Notes under the pieces: generated by a model
Seen by the model: the letters and a program-made list of their open reading frames with translations, nothing else
The model's database searches: none
What the model was told of the DNA's origin: nothing
Source of the DNA: Prorocentrum cordatum
Taxonomy: Eukaryota > Sar > Dinophyceae > Prorocentrales > Prorocentraceae
Assembly: GCA_963575745.1 (NCBI GenBank)
Contig: CAUYUJ010015848.1
Location: 228,855 to 292,854 of the forward strand
DNA: 64,000 nt
Direction of reading: 5' to 3'
Program-made: the position numbers and the translations under genes
In this document: positions 1 to 10,295 of the stretch, piece by piece
Layout: each line of letters starts with the position of its first letter
Numbering within the stretch: the first letter of the stretch is position 1

Positions 1-70
1 TCCAGTTCTCCCCCCCCCCCCCGCCTCCAGCGCCCCCCCTTCGCGACGGCCCCCGCGGGCGCGCCCGCAG

Positions 71-152
71 GGCCGGCCTCGGCGACGCGGCCGGCAAGCT
101 CGGCCTGGAGTCCCTCTCGACCCTGGACGGTGCGCCCGTCGACTTCGCGCAG
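71..152 (+). CDS. possible internal exon of an unidentified gene
   Basis: A C-rich pyrimidine tract runs into CCCGCAG ending at 70. From 72 one frame reads AGLGDAAGKLGLESLSTLDG and then APVDFAQ, with codon use and composition that look coding, unlike the low-complexity DNA downstream. A GC donor could follow CAG at 152. No start codon, no neighbouring exon and no recognised domain are visible. It may be the last visible exon of a gene lying mostly left of the window. It could also be a chance open stretch in GC-rich DNA. Confidence 0.22.
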
Positions 153-179
153 GCCCCTCGGCGGCGCGCCCGCGGTGTG

Positions 180-468
180 AAGTCAGGCATGTCCCTCCAA
201 AGGGGCAATATTCACAAATTTCCCAAAATATAGTCAGGGGACGATTTTTTGGACTGTTTTTGCCTTTTTTTTTACATCGCGACGCGGAGAAGGGAGGAGA
301 TCACCCCGCAGGGCGTGAGGAGAGACTACAATATATCGTCCCACACGCGGCCTGCTGCAACTAAACTTGCAAGATGCCTAACCCATATGTTTGCCTATTT
401 TCGAACATGTTCTGGTATTTTCCATTTTTCGTCCAAAATCCGCCTGCAGGAGGACACGCCCGACCTGA
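180..468. mobile_element. diverged copy of the TTAA-ended TIR element, internally expanded
   Basis: The left end (GAAGTCAGGCATGTCCCTCC) and the right end (GGACACGCCCGACCTGACC) are the decayed inverted ends of the family seen intact at 9048-9194, 43857-44014, 60091-60238 and 60411-60568. The phrase 'atagtcaggggacgattttt' near 230 matches the family interior. This copy is about 290 bp rather than about 150 bp, because unrelated sequence occupies about 249-410. Confidence 0.6.
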
Positions 469-985
469 CCATTGTGTGGTTCTTCGTGTGAGCCTCAGAG
501 GGCCCCGAAGTCCCTGGCAGCTTCGGGGAGTTCGTCCGGATGTCAGCGGATTCGGCCGACGTCTGGGCGAACTCTTGACGAAATCTGGGCGAAAGGAGGG
601 GCGGTGGAAAAACCTGGACGAAGCCTGGCGTAAAAATCAAGCCGACGATGCAGGTCCACAGAGGCTCTCCCAGGGAGGCTGGCCCGACGCCCGCCGGCCC
701 GGCGCGCCCGCCACAGTCTCGCGCCGGGCCCTCGGGGCACGCTGGGCTGTCGGCCTGCGCCGGTGCCGCCCGCGGCCGTGGCCCACCCGCCCGCTCTCCT
801 CCCAGGGGCGGCCGGCCTGCCGCGCCTTCCGCGCAGCCGGCCGCGCGCCGGTGCCGCCGCCCTGCGGCGTGCGCCCGGCAGGCGGCTGCCGCGTCGCGCA
901 GGGGCCCTCCGTCCTCGCCGTGGTCCTCCTGGCCTCTCTCTCCCTCCTGCGGGGGCTCCTACGGAGGCCGACGACTCCCCACGGT

Positions 986-1144
986 CCATCGGCCAAGGAC
1001 GACGGCCGTGGGGGCGGGGGGCGGGGGGGCGCACCGAAAATGGTAGAGATTACCACCAACTGGGCCATCGGCCAAGGACGACGGCCGTGGGGGCGGGGGG
1101 CGGGGGGGGCGCACCGACAATGGTAGAAATGACCACCAACTGGG
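986..1144. repeat. 79-bp unit duplicated in tandem
   Basis: Two adjacent copies (986-1064 and 1065-1144) run from CCATCGGCCAAGGACGACGG to ACCACCAACTGGG. They differ at a few bases and in the length of a G run. The left flank (475-985) is very GC-rich and contains no gene I can support. Confidence 0.85.
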
Positions 1145-1199
1145 ACGGATGCCAACCATTTCGATACCAGCCCCGACCAACTGAAACCCATTTCAACCG

Positions 1200-1530
1200 C
1201 TCCGGAAGCTCCATATGGGGGTTTCTTGGAGGTTCTTCGGAGGTTCTTCAGAGACTTCTTAGGGCTCCTCAGAGGCTCCTTACTGGCTCACTAGAGGTTT
1301 CTTTGAGGCTCCTGAGAGGAACCTCAAGGATTGCTGAAGGATTCCTTCGGATTTCAAGGTATTCTTTAGGATTTCTGAGGATTCCGCGGATCTCCAAAGG
1401 ATTTCTGAAAGATTCCTTCAGGATTCCTTAAGGATTTCTGAGGACTCGTCAGGATGCCTGATGATTCCTGAGGATTTCTGAAGGATTCCTGCAGGATTTC
1501 TCTGGGTTCCTGCAGGATTCCTTTGGATTC
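1200..1530. repeat. degenerate GGATTCCT/GAGGTTCTT array
   Basis: The stretch is made of imperfect 8-14 bp units such as GAGGTTCTTC, GGATTTCTGA and AGGATTCCTT in one orientation. The same kind of array recurs at 52480-52840. No reading frame through it is credible. Confidence 0.7.
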
Positions 1531-1533
1531 CTC

Positions 1534-1569
1534 TGGACGACGACGACGGCGACCAAGACGCCGACGATA

Positions 1570-1616
<47 letters not shown>

Positions 1617-1855
1617 AACGATGACCACGACGACGACGACGCCGACGTTGACGACGACGACGACGTCGACAAGGACGACGACGACCACGACGACAAGGAC
1701 TACGACGACGACGACGACGAGGACGACAACGATGACCACGACGACGACGACGTCGACGACGACGACGACGACGTCGACGAGGACGACGACGACCACGACG
1801 ACAAGGACTACGACGACGACGACGAGGACGACGACGACGACTAAAACGACGACGA
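1534..1855. repeat. (GAC)n/(ACG)n imperfect microsatellite
   Basis: About 320 bp of GAC repeats with scattered substitutions. It is open in several frames (poly-Thr, poly-Arg, poly-Val), which explains the long apparent ORFs here. From 1856 to about 2600 I see no supportable gene. Confidence 0.9.
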
Positions 1856-2619
1856 CGCCGCCGACGAGAGTTGTTATCCCAAGATGTCCTCCGCGCCAGC
1901 CGCCGGTGTAGAGATGGAGATGGCGCCGCTGGCCGCTCCGCGGCAGGCGCAGATGCAGCAGCCAGAACAGATCGGAGCGACGCTGGAGAACACGCAGACC
2001 CACGCGCTCGGAAAGGCCCGCGGTGTCCTCCCAAAGCCGGCCCCGGGGAAGGGGTCGATGTCTCTAGAGCACTAACGATATGATTTGTTCGATTCAGGTT
2101 TTCTCTCTGATCTCTGCTTCGGGGGGCCGACTTCTGGCCTCGGGGCGGTCAAGCACGGCTGGAGGGCGAGAAATTGGCCCCAGGGAAGGGGCCGGGACCC
2201 TTTGGGCCGCACGTTTGAAAAACATCGGATCGCTCGATTGTGGGGTCCCCGTGGGGCCATCCACAGGATCCCCTTTCTGACCCGTTCGGCGTCTGGGCTC
2301 GCTCGGCCGCCGAGAGGACACGGGGCTGAGCCCATTCGGCTGCCGACCGTGTCAACATCGCACAGCGTTGCCGGAAGCGGGCCCACTCGGCGGCCAAACC
2401 GGGCTCAGACGCCGAACGGGCTCGGGAGGGAACCCATCCGGGCGGGGCGCGCGTGTCCCCAGAGGTGTCCCCATGATTTCCACGGAGGCCCATGGCCTCC
2501 ACGAGCACACCACGCGCGCGTGTCCCAGGAGGCCCCATGGGGGTTCCCAGAGTGGCGCGAGAGGGTGGAGAAGGCGCACCGAGGACACGCAAACACTTCA
2601 TTCGTGCGCGTGGACTGGT

Positions 2620-2902
2620 GACGGGCCCCGTTTCCGTGCGGCGTCGACGCGCGGCGTCGCCAAAGAGGCGTCACTGGCTTCAAATGTTTCGGGGTGTACC
2701 CTGCCCTCCCTTTCCCCTCCTCCTGCATGCCGGCCAATTCGCTTTGCAGTGCCCCTGCATCGCTGCCACGCTAGCGCTGGAGCGGATTGTCACGCCTCGC
2801 CGCCGACGAAAAAAAGTTTCGGGGTGCACCTTCCCTGGCCCATGGATTTGGCGCTCGCGCCAGATCCATGGATCCGTAATCCATTTTGGCGTGCCCCCGA
2901 CT
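2620..2902. repeat. dispersed repeat family F, copy 1
   Basis: The segment ends in CCATGGATTTGGCGCTCGCG, then ATCCATGGATC, then TAATCCATTTTGGCGTG and CCCCCGA. The same order of motifs is found at 29540-29705, including the upstream stretch related to GGGCCCCGTTTCCGTG. The two ATCCATGGAT motifs make a small palindrome. From 2903 to 3540 no gene is recognisable. Confidence 0.6.
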
Positions 2903-3552
2903 ACAGGCCCATGCGCTCGGGAAGAGGTCCGTGGCACTCCCAGACATCCGCAGAAGACAGGTTTTGACGAAACCTAGCGCTTTCCGCGGTTTCGGCTTCC
3001 GAGGGGGAGGGGGCCGTCTGGAACTGCAGATTGTCGGCACCCGAACACATAACGCGCGTCACGTGGCCTCCAATTCACCCACCAAGCCAGTAGATGGCAT
3101 AACGCCCGCCGCCCCACCCATCCCCCGTTGCAGCAGCGCCTGTTGCTTAGCACACGGGTGTGCTGTTCGTAGTTCGCTCGCAACGTGTGTTGCAGTGTGG
3201 GCACGCATGTGCTTGCGGCATGTAGAGGCGCGTGGCGCGCGCAGGCTTTTGTGGCATCTGCATGCGCGGCGACGCAGTCAGACTTGCGAAACACAGGCAG
3301 TTCGGTGTGCATAGCGCAAACGCTGGCTGCGGCGGCAATTGTGGTGCACACAGGCGTGGTCGTGTCTGGCAGTCTGGTATACACAGGTACTGTGATGCGC
3401 GAAGGGAGCGGGGGTTAGGGGCCGTGCCCGCGGCCAGAGGAAACAATGAGCACAAACAACCTGCACATTGAATTGGATACATTCGAGCCGGCCATGGCTT
3501 GATGGAGTTTGACACCGCCAGGCACCTGGAAGTGCGGATGAGGATGGTGAAG

Positions 3553-3640
3553 GTGATAATGATGATGATGAGGAGGAGGAGGAGGCGGAGGAGGAGGAGG
3601 AGGAGGAGGCGGATGAGGATGAGGATGATGATCTGGAGTC
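3553..3640. repeat. GAT/GAG mixed microsatellite
   Basis: Imperfect GAT then GAG trinucleotide repeats. Confidence 0.85.
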
Positions 3641-3644
3641 CGGG

Positions 3645-3795
3645 CGGCGCGATCCCACGGATACGCGGTCGCACGGATGAGTTCCGCGCGGGGCATCCGA
3701 GAAAAGATGGCCCGGGTCTGCAGGGTCGTGGCCCAGGGGCCTGGCCCGCGAGGCCGCGGATACGAAGAACAGTTTTTCGCCGACGAGGGAAAAGT
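3645..3795 (-). repeat. dispersed TIR-like repeat family H, copy 1
   Basis: The reverse complement aligns with 32332-32474. Both copies contain GGCCTCGCGGGCC, GGGCCGCGACC or a variant, GCGGAAC and CCGTGCGA in the same order. Ends related to GGCGAA..GTATCC are present. The two copies are in opposite orientation. Confidence 0.55.
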
Positions 3796-5090
3796 AATGC
3801 AATTGCGTTTTTTATTTCTCGTCCCCTCCCCCCCCCCGGGATCGCTGATCTCCATTTTGAGTCAGCCGCGGCCGACGGTGGAGAAATCGAATCGCGCGGT
3901 GCCCCGCGTGAACATAGAAGCTGAGGGGCGCGGGGAGACGGACCTCCGGCGAGAGTTGCAACTCTCTCCCAGACGTGGGGCCCGCGGACAGAACAAGCAG
4001 ATCAGCTGATGTCTGGGCCGATGCGCTGCACCGTGAGCAGAATCCCCAGCGCGGTGTGGTACATATTTTGTTCGGCCCCTTGGGCCGAAAACCTCTGCAC
4101 CGTGCCATGCGTGGGTCGAAGACCGATGACGCATCGCGAGATGCCGGCGCGGGCCGCGGAACGGCGAACACAAGCCGCCTTCGGCTGCCCAACTCCCCGA
4201 CGTGTTCATAACAACCACAATACTTCAATCTGATTCGCTCTTATTTGCCCGCGTGCCATGCAACACAATATATCTATATATATAATACCCTCTATACCCA
4301 TCCGCTTCGTCTCAGATCGTAACCCCCCTAGGGAATATGTTTCATGTTCTTTGAGAGCAACAGCAACAGCAACAGCATCAACAACAACAACGAAAACAAC
4401 GACAACAATCACTTTTTTAAGACTGTTCACTCCTTTCTGCTCGCGCGCCACTCAACACGTATATCCCACACCATCCGTACACGCCCTCTCCGTCTTCGAT
4501 CGCACCCCCTTGGGGGCATATCTTCCTTACCTGCCACGTGTATTTTGCGCAGCCCTTGAAACAGGGGAAGAGAGGACGGACGGACGGGGCAGGGCGAAGG
4601 ATGCAACACGAGAGAAATTAGCAGGAGGGGGGCCAGGAGCAGAAAACACGTGGCAGAACCAGACGGGCAGACCATGCGGGCAGACCCCAGCAGGCGGGTT
4701 CGAGAAGGCGGGCCCAAGCGGCCAGTCAAGCAGGCGGGCTGCTGAAGCGCGAGTCCTGCATGAATCGCGAGGACGTCTCGAGCTATAGCGCGATTCCCAA
4801 GTAAATCGCGCGAAAGGCCAAAGCGAGAGCGTGATTCATGAGTGTCGAGGGCGCGGCGTTTGAATTAACTGCGCGGCACGCGAGAGCGCGACTCCGGCAT
4901 AATGTGTGAGGAAGTAGCTGGCATATTCGCGCTGGCGCCGCCTGGGAATGCCTGAGAGTAGCTCCCTGCCCAAGAAGCGCTCCCAGACGGCGCCGGCGCG
5001 AATCATGCCGAGACCCGTGGGGGGTGGAAAGGAGGGGGGGGGGGGGCGGTCACGGGCGTTCTCGCGAATAATAAGAATTTGGCTCCTCTT
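3796..5090. other. no recognised gene; short AAC microsatellite
   Basis: The only recognisable structure is an AAC-type repeat at 4350-4412 and two similar AT-rich stretches around 4250-4330 and 4440-4530 (both contain CGTATAT-like runs followed by 'cctaggg' or 'cttgggg' tracts). Open frames here are short and of biased composition. Confidence 0.5.
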
Positions 5091-5197
5091 GTGTTCTTGC
5101 AGGGCTGGACCTGAACGGAGTTTTGGCGATTTCGTGGGCCGTTTTCGTTTCGATCTCGTTTTGCGGTAAAGGTTTAGGTTCAGCCCTGTGCTCTTGT
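5091..5197. mobile_element. introner-family TIR element outside any recognised gene, with target duplication
   Basis: The element body is 5101-5187 (87 bp). It starts AGGGCTGGACCTGAACG and ends GGTTTAGGTTCAGCCCT, which is nearly the inverted complement. The ends match those of the introner in the channel gene (27100-27239). The flanks GTGTTCTTGC (5091-5100) and GTGCTCTTGT (5188-5197) match at 8 of 10 positions, as expected for an aged 9-10 bp target duplication. The interior is rich in TTTTCGTTTCG, like the TTTTCGTTTTG of the other copy. Confidence 0.8.
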
Positions 5198-5559
5198 GCT
5201 GTGTGACGACTTGGGTTCGTTGACGCTGCGGGCCGTTGTCCGTATTGAGCGTTTACTAAGCGACCTTGGGCGTTTACTGAACAGCCCTGCCCTGCTCGGT
5301 CTCTTCAGGGGGGGCGCTTGGTAAACGGCCTCGCTTGTCGGGGTGGTTATTATGGGGGTGGGTGTGTTGCCCTCTACAGTCGGGTCGCTGAAGAAGGAAC
5401 CCTTTCCGTTGGGGAGGGGCTCCGTGTTCCTTAAGTGTTTCACAGTTTGCCTGAGGTTATCCTTGTGTTTTCGACGGGAAATCAAACTTTAACTGATGGG
5501 AAAAAGGAGCCTCGTTCCTTATTTAGGTTTCCTTAGGTCAACGTCCCGACTGTAAGGAT

Positions 5560-5615
5560 TTGGCTCTTCTTGTGTTCTTGTTCTCTTTGGCTTGGGTTCG
5601 TGGTCGCTGCGGGCC
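5560..5615. repeat. paralogous site lacking the introner-family element
   Basis: This segment repeats the flanks of the element at 5091-5197. GATTTGGCTCTTCTTGTGTT corresponds to 5077-5096, and CTTGGGTTCG with GCTGCGGGCCG corresponds to 5211-5236. The 87-bp element between them is absent. It is a natural empty-site comparison. Nothing else coding is visible between 5198 and 6068. Confidence 0.6.
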
Positions 5616-6068
5616 GGTCTGTCCACGTGGATATGTGGGGCGCGCGTCGCCGGCCCGGCAGCGGCCGCTGCCAGTCTTTGGGCAGCGTCTGCGGTGGAGC
5701 GTCGTCCCCGTGCTCTGACTTGGCATCGCTCGGGCGTGTGCATTTTTCCTTCGGCGAGGACCATCAAGGAGCATCCTTGATCATTTGGCGAAAAAGCCAC
5801 GCACGGAGCCGGAAAAGCACAGGGAATGGACGTCCGAGCGATGGCCAGCTGAGGGCAGGGGAGTTGCTCAGAAGCAGCCCAAACAGAAACCCCTCAGGGA
5901 GCAAGAACAATCGACGCAGCGAAGCCGAACGAGCAATCACGATTTCGTAACTATGTGTCTGGTCGTCTGGATTGTGGTATGCGGCCTGCTCTGTAACGTT
6001 TTGTTGTATGTTTGGCCATGATTGTGCCGTCTGGCCGCTGGGGCAGTTGAAAGTGACAATGAAGCAAG

Positions 6069-9000
6069 GTCTACGATGTGTGCTGCTGTTGTTGCGCAGC
6101 GTTCGGCGTCTCAGGCAACCTCGTGACCATCCCGCAAGGCTTTGTTGGGCTCGTCTCCATGTTCGGGAGGTACTCGCACTCGTTGCCTCCAGGTCGCCAC
6201 CGCTACAACATAATGTCGGAAACCGTCGGCCTGGTGAACATGAAGAGCGTTTGCCTCGATGTACCTTTTCAGCGTGTGATGACCAAGGACAATTTAGAGA
6301 TGAAGATAGACGCCGTGTGCATCTTCAAAGTATTCGACGCCGAGAAGGCGATGTTCGCAGTTGAGAACTACCAATACGCCCTCGGCAACCTGGCAATGGT
6401 CACCATGCGCACAGTGGCGGGGGAGAACACCTTGGCCGAGACGTTCTCCGAGCGGACGCGCATCAACGCGCGGATCACGCAGCTGATCGACGAGGCCTCC
6501 GACCCGTGGGGCGTCAAGGTGGAGAGAGTCGAGCTCAAGAGCCTCGAGATCAGCGACACGATGCAGCCTCGGCGTCTGCTGATCGCGCGATCGGCGATCG
6601 CAGATCGAAGTGATCGGGGGACCGCGGGATCGCCGCTCGCGTGATCGGCTCGGCTCGATCACGCGATCGTCCGAGCCGGAACGCGTCAGCGATCTGTGAG
6701 CGGCGAGATGGCCGTCGTGATCGGGGCTTCGAGGCAGACTTCGCTGGCGAATCGCTGGGCGTGGGACCTGGTACAGACCAAGGTAGTGCTTGACGCTTCG
6801 CGTATCCCCACCAGCTGTGCCGCTACAGTGCGATCTGTCGCTCCGCGCCTTTTCGTGCTGTGTGGTTCGGCTGGAGCTTGGCGCCGTATGGGCGACTGCT
6901 CCTATTTGGCCGCCGCCGGTACCACGCTTGCGTCCCCTTCCGCTGGGCTGCCTGCGTCGGTCCCCAATGAGGGTCACTTTGTCCCTGGCATGTGCACTCG
7001 CTTCAGCGGCCTACGTGCCACTGCAGCCAATTATCTCGCTCTGTGCCCCAGACGTCAATCCCGCTTCCTGGATCTGTCCTTGGAGCCGCCGAACAAAAAG
7101 TATCCCCACCAGCCCATCCAGAAACGATCAGCAGGGGAGTTGGTAAATCAGGGACGGCCGGAAGCATGCAGTTGCGCGGCCGTCTGCAGAAAAACAAGGG
7201 TCACACATAGCTCCCCGTATTGAAGTTTAAGATGGGAATCAGTGCAAGATACGACGCGGTGCTCCCCGTGGTAAACGTTTCTAGCGCAGGTGGCTATATC
7301 CACCCTGGGCAATGAGAAACAAGGATCACACATAGCTTCCCGCAGCGAAGTTTAAGACTGAAGCCAGTGCAAGATACGCCGGGGTGTTCCCTGTGGTAAG
7401 CGTCTCTGGTGCAGGTGGCTGTATCTATCATTCGTCGCCCTTGTCGCACAGTTGAGAGTCGCATCCCCATATGCATTCCTTGATCTCTGCCCCGCACTGC
7501 AGCTTATCTTAAGCTTGCGTGCGGCTGCTGGTGTTGCTGCTTGTGCTGCTCTGTTGCCTCCTCCTCCTACTACTCCTCCTACTCCTCCTGTTACCCCCAA
7601 GATGGCCCCAGGCATCACCAGCACCAGCAGCACCACTTGCTCCAAGATGGCTCCGGAGGAGGAGGAGGAGGAGGAGGAAGAACAGGAACGGAGGAAGGGA
7701 GGGAGCAGGAGGAGCAGGAGGAACGCGGCGCGAGGAGGATGAACTGAGGCCCGACCCCCTCACATTTTAATCCGTCGTCGAGTCGGATTTTCTATTCTAT
7801 GGGGGCCCGAGAGGTTCTTGCGAGAGGTTCTTGGGGAACTCTTGGGGCCATCTTATGGGCTCTCTCGGGTTCCCCGTGGGGCTCTCTTGGGGCTCTCTTG
7901 GAAGTCTCATGAGGTCTCTTGGGGTTCTCTTGAGGCTATCTTGGGGCTCTTGGGGAGTCTTTGGGCCCTCTTGGGGCTCTTTTGGGGGGTCTGGGAGGCC
8001 TCTTGGGGCCGTCTTGGACCCCTTCGTTCAAAAAGAGGTGGGCCCCCCCCCCTCGGAGGCCCAAAAGGGGCGTCTTGGGGCCCTCTTGGACCACTCTCGG
8101 ACCGCTCTTGGGCGCTCTTGGGGCCCTCTTGGGCCTCTCTTGGGGCTATGTTGGGCCATCTTGGGGCCATCTTGACGCCTCAAGCGCCTCAAGAGCCCAT
8201 CGGAAACGAAAAAGCGAAAAGACAAAAAAACATTGATTTTCCAAGTTTTGAACCCGCTTTGGCCTCCTGGGGGGGGTCTTTGGAGGGCTCGGAGGGCACT
8301 GGGAAACGTCTTTGGGCCCTCTTGCGGCCTCTTGGATGCGTGTTGGAGGCTATCCTGAGCCGTCTTGAGGTATCTTGGGCGATCGATCTTGCAGGCCATC
8401 TCGGGCTAGCTAAAGCCCCCTCGAAGCTATCTTGGGCCATCTTGGACGCTCTAACCCCTCGCGGGGGAGCCCGTCCAGACCCAGGGAGGTGGGGGGGGGG
8501 AGGTAAACCTCCCGAGCAGGGAGAAGGAAGGAGGCTGGACAACAGTAAACGCTCTGGACCACCTGCGCCCAGAGGGCTGGTGGGATCTGTGAAGCCTGAC
8601 CTGCAGGCGCAGGGTTCACATGTGGCTGCCCACAATAGGCAATACTCTGGTGGGGGAGATGGTCCCCACAGGCACCTGAGGGCTCACTAGACACTAAGGA
8701 TGCAGCGCGCCATGGCCGCCCGCGCAGAGGCGGACCAGGAGGCCCAGGCGAAGATCATCGCCGCCCGCGCGCAGCGCGACGCCGCGTCCATCTTGACGGA
8801 GGCGGCGGAGAAGATGGCCGCACAGCCCGCCGCCCTCCGCTTGCAGTGGCTCCCGGAGGAGGAAAAAGGCACTCTGCGTTTCCTCGTCCTCGTCCTGAGT
8901 GGCTCCTCTCCTCGTCCTCGCCTCCCTCCCTTCTCTGCTGCCCCCGTGCCTGCTGCTTTCGCCCTTCCTCCTCCCGCCTGCCTGGCCGCCCCCGCCGGCC

Positions 9001-9712
9001 CCGGCCTCCCGCCTGCGCGTTCGTCGCCGTCTGCTTGCTTAGCGCCTTTAAGTCGGGCCTGTCCCTCTAACAGGGGGAATATTCAAAAATAGTCAAACCA
9101 TAGTCTGGGGACGATTTTTTAGTATTAATTGCCATTTCTTATGAAAGATAAAATTCGCCCAAAATCCCCCTGTAGGGGGACCGGCCCGACTTAATGGCAC
9201 CTCCTCTTCCCGCACAGCCTGCCCGGAAACAGAGCCAGCGGCGCGACGTGAGAAGTCCCCTGCTTGGGCACAGGCGTGGGGGCTCCCCCCCGACGGGGGG
9301 TCAACGTCAACCTGCCGCGGCCCGTGGGCTGGGGGCCTGGTCTCTGCAGCGGGTGGCGTGGGCCGACTGGTGTCGACGCCGCGCGGGAGTGTTTGCCCGC
9401 GACGGGGGGGTCGATGTGGGGCTGTCGGCGCGGGTGCCCCCCCCCCCCCCCACGCTCATTATCAAGCGCAAAATGCTACTGCCGCTTCTCGTCCTGGAGG
9501 GCCCTCGGCGCCACGGCAGAGTTCTCCCTGAGAAACCTTGGTCAGCACGCACCCTGGGAGGGATCCGCGGAGCAGCGGTACTGGTGTGCTCGTGGCTCCC
9601 AAGGTTCGAGACGTTGCGCATCATCGCCACTCAGGGGAAGAACTGCACGGTGGTAGTGCCGGACGGCTTCGACAACGCGGCCGCACTGTCCGCCGCCAAG
9701 GCCGCGGCCTGA
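6069..9712 (+). CDS. stomatin-like SPFH/Band-7 domain protein (three exons seen; 5' end missing)
   Basis: Exons are 6069-6559, 8699-8848 and 9604-9712, joining in frame to 250 codons including TGA. Stomatins oligomerise at the inner face of membranes and scaffold lipid microdomains or regulate channels. Exon 1 opens with five consecutive cysteines, a likely palmitoylation patch, then the Band-7 core (GFVGLVSMFGRYSHSLPPG; TKDNLEMKIDAVCIFKV; DPWGVKVERVELKSLEISDT). Exon 2 carries the diagnostic MQRAMAARAEADQEAQAKII and the start of an Ala-rich helix. Exon 3 completes FETLRIIATQGKNCTVVVP and a short Ala-rich tail. No ATG begins exon 1: an in-frame TGA at 6060-6062 is followed by an acceptor (AAG at 6066-6068), so at least one short upstream exon is probable. 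It could be a HIR or QmcA-type relative rather than strict stomatin. The family call is firm. Confidence 0.88.
7192..7434. repeat. diverged tandem duplication, 125-bp period
   Basis: Two copies begin AAACAAGGGTCACACATAGC (7192) and AAACAAGGATCACACATAGC (7317). They continue in register through GAAGTTTAAGA, CAGTGCAAGATACG and GCAGGTGGCT. The duplication lies inside stomatin intron 1. Confidence 0.8.
7553..7740. repeat. CTC and GAG microsatellites
   Basis: CTC/CTA repeats (7553-7595) and GAG repeats (7655-7740) lie in opposite polarity inside stomatin intron 1, so they could pair as a hairpin in the transcript. Confidence 0.7.
7805..8475 (-). repeat. degenerate CTTGGGGCC-type array with AT-rich core
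   Basis: Short units such as TCTTGGGGCC, TCTTGGGCC and TCTTGGGGCT are repeated tens of times with 9-14 bp spacing. An AT-rich core at about 8195-8250 includes CGAAAAAGCGAAAAGAC. In reverse complement this is the architecture seen at 22680-24740 and 46380-46560. It lies within stomatin intron 1. Confidence 0.7.
8849..9603 (+). other. stomatin intron 2 (GC-AG, 755 bp)
   Basis: Joining TG at 8847-8848 to G at 9604 gives LQW-FETLRII, which matches the family pattern. This requires a GC donor (8849-8850) and an AAG acceptor followed by G. A 9-bp direct repeat, GTGGCTCCC, lies at 8846-8854 and 9592-9600, spanning the donor and lying just upstream of the acceptor. The intron contains a TTAA-ended TIR element (9048-9194). 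Confidence 0.75.
9048..9194. mobile_element. TTAA-ended TIR element (MITE-like), intact copy inside an intron
   Basis: It begins TTAAGTCGGGCCTGTCCC and ends in the inverted form GGCCCGACTTAA, with the inner parts of the inverted ends being AACAGGGGG and CCCCCTGTAGG. The AT-rich interior contains ATAGTCTGGGGACGATTTTT. It is 147 bp with no coding capacity. TTAA at both ends suggests a piggyBac-type target duplication. Confidence 0.85.
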
Positions 9713-10072
9713 GGCCGATCTCCCACTGATCGCGCGCGCCAATCGGTGCTGCGTCGCGGTTTTCTGATGAGATATGTACAGCGGGGGAACAGCGCAGCCT
9801 TCGTGTCACCTCGCCCCCCTAAGAAGGCGGGCAGGATTTTCCAGACGGCGAGCACGCTGCGATGAGCCACAAATGGCTCGTGGCAGCCTCGCTCGGCGGC
9901 GCGTGGGCGCCCAAGGTGCTCGAAGTAAACCTGCTGCTCTTGTCCGGTATCGTGCGCTAGGGGTGTCCTCGCGTCCAAGTGGGCCCCAGGCCGGTGTTGC
10001 CTGGAGGTGATCCATCCGCCCGCGGCAAGCACCGCCACCGTGCCAGCGCGGCAGCATACATCGCAGGGAAGA
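9713..10072. other. no recognised gene between stomatin and LINE-1
   Basis: This would hold the stomatin 3' UTR and spacer. I see no clear polyadenylation signal or coding pattern. Confidence 0.4.
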
Positions 10073-10142
10073 GGAGGCGGAGGCGGAGGCGGAGGCGGAG
10101 GAGGAGGAGGAGGAGGAGGAGGAGGAGGAGGAGGAGGAGGAG
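10073..10142. repeat. GGAGGC/GGA microsatellite
   Basis: Five GGAGGC units pass into a pure GGA run. A TCC run (10222-10240) and TTCC-type repeats (10250-10270) follow immediately before the LINE-1 start. Confidence 0.85.
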
Positions 10143-10273
10143 GTCAGGGCCTGCCCCAGTTCAGCGCCCTGTCCGAGCTGGCGCGCCTTTAAGGCGCCCC
10201 CTTCTTGTCCTTAGCCTCATTATCCTCCTCCTCCTCCTTTCTTCATTCGTTCCTTCCTTCCTTCGTTCCTACC

Positions 10274-10295
10274 TCCGTAGCCATGTTGGCTCAAG
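10274..10295 (+). other. spliced-leader (DinoSL) relict at the 5' end of LINE-1
   Basis: The 22-nt stretch reads TCCGTAGCCATG then TTGGCTCAAG. It matches the dinoflagellate spliced leader at every position except position 12 (G for T). The canonical leader is added in trans to mRNA 5' ends, so a genomic copy marks reverse transcription of a trans-spliced RNA. Exactly the same variant occurs at 33272-33293. Confidence 0.85.

Larger units (their letters stand above)
6560..8698 (+). other. stomatin intron 1 (GA-AG, 2139 bp)
   Basis: Protein continuity (ISDT then MQRAMA) places the junction in an 8-bp direct repeat, GATGCAGC, at 6560-6567 and 8699-8706. The only AG acceptor followed by G (8697-8698) then forces a GA donor at 6560-6561. 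Just inside the repeats, CTCGGCGTCTGCTGATC and the complement of the 3' end (CTTAGTGTCTAGTGAGC) agree at 11 of 17 positions. This could be a decayed inverted repeat. The intron is filled with repeats, described separately. Confidence 0.75.

Noticed and set aside
1366-2034. Arginine-rich 222-codon minus-strand frame
   Set aside because: Produced by the GAC microsatellite.
2881-2892. CCATTTTGGC as a spliced-leader relict
   Set aside because: Only ten bases match and the context is the family F repeat.
8568-8640. Another introner-family copy beginning AGGGCTGG near the end of stomatin intron 1
   Set aside because: Only the first eight bases match and there is no inverted end or flanking duplication.
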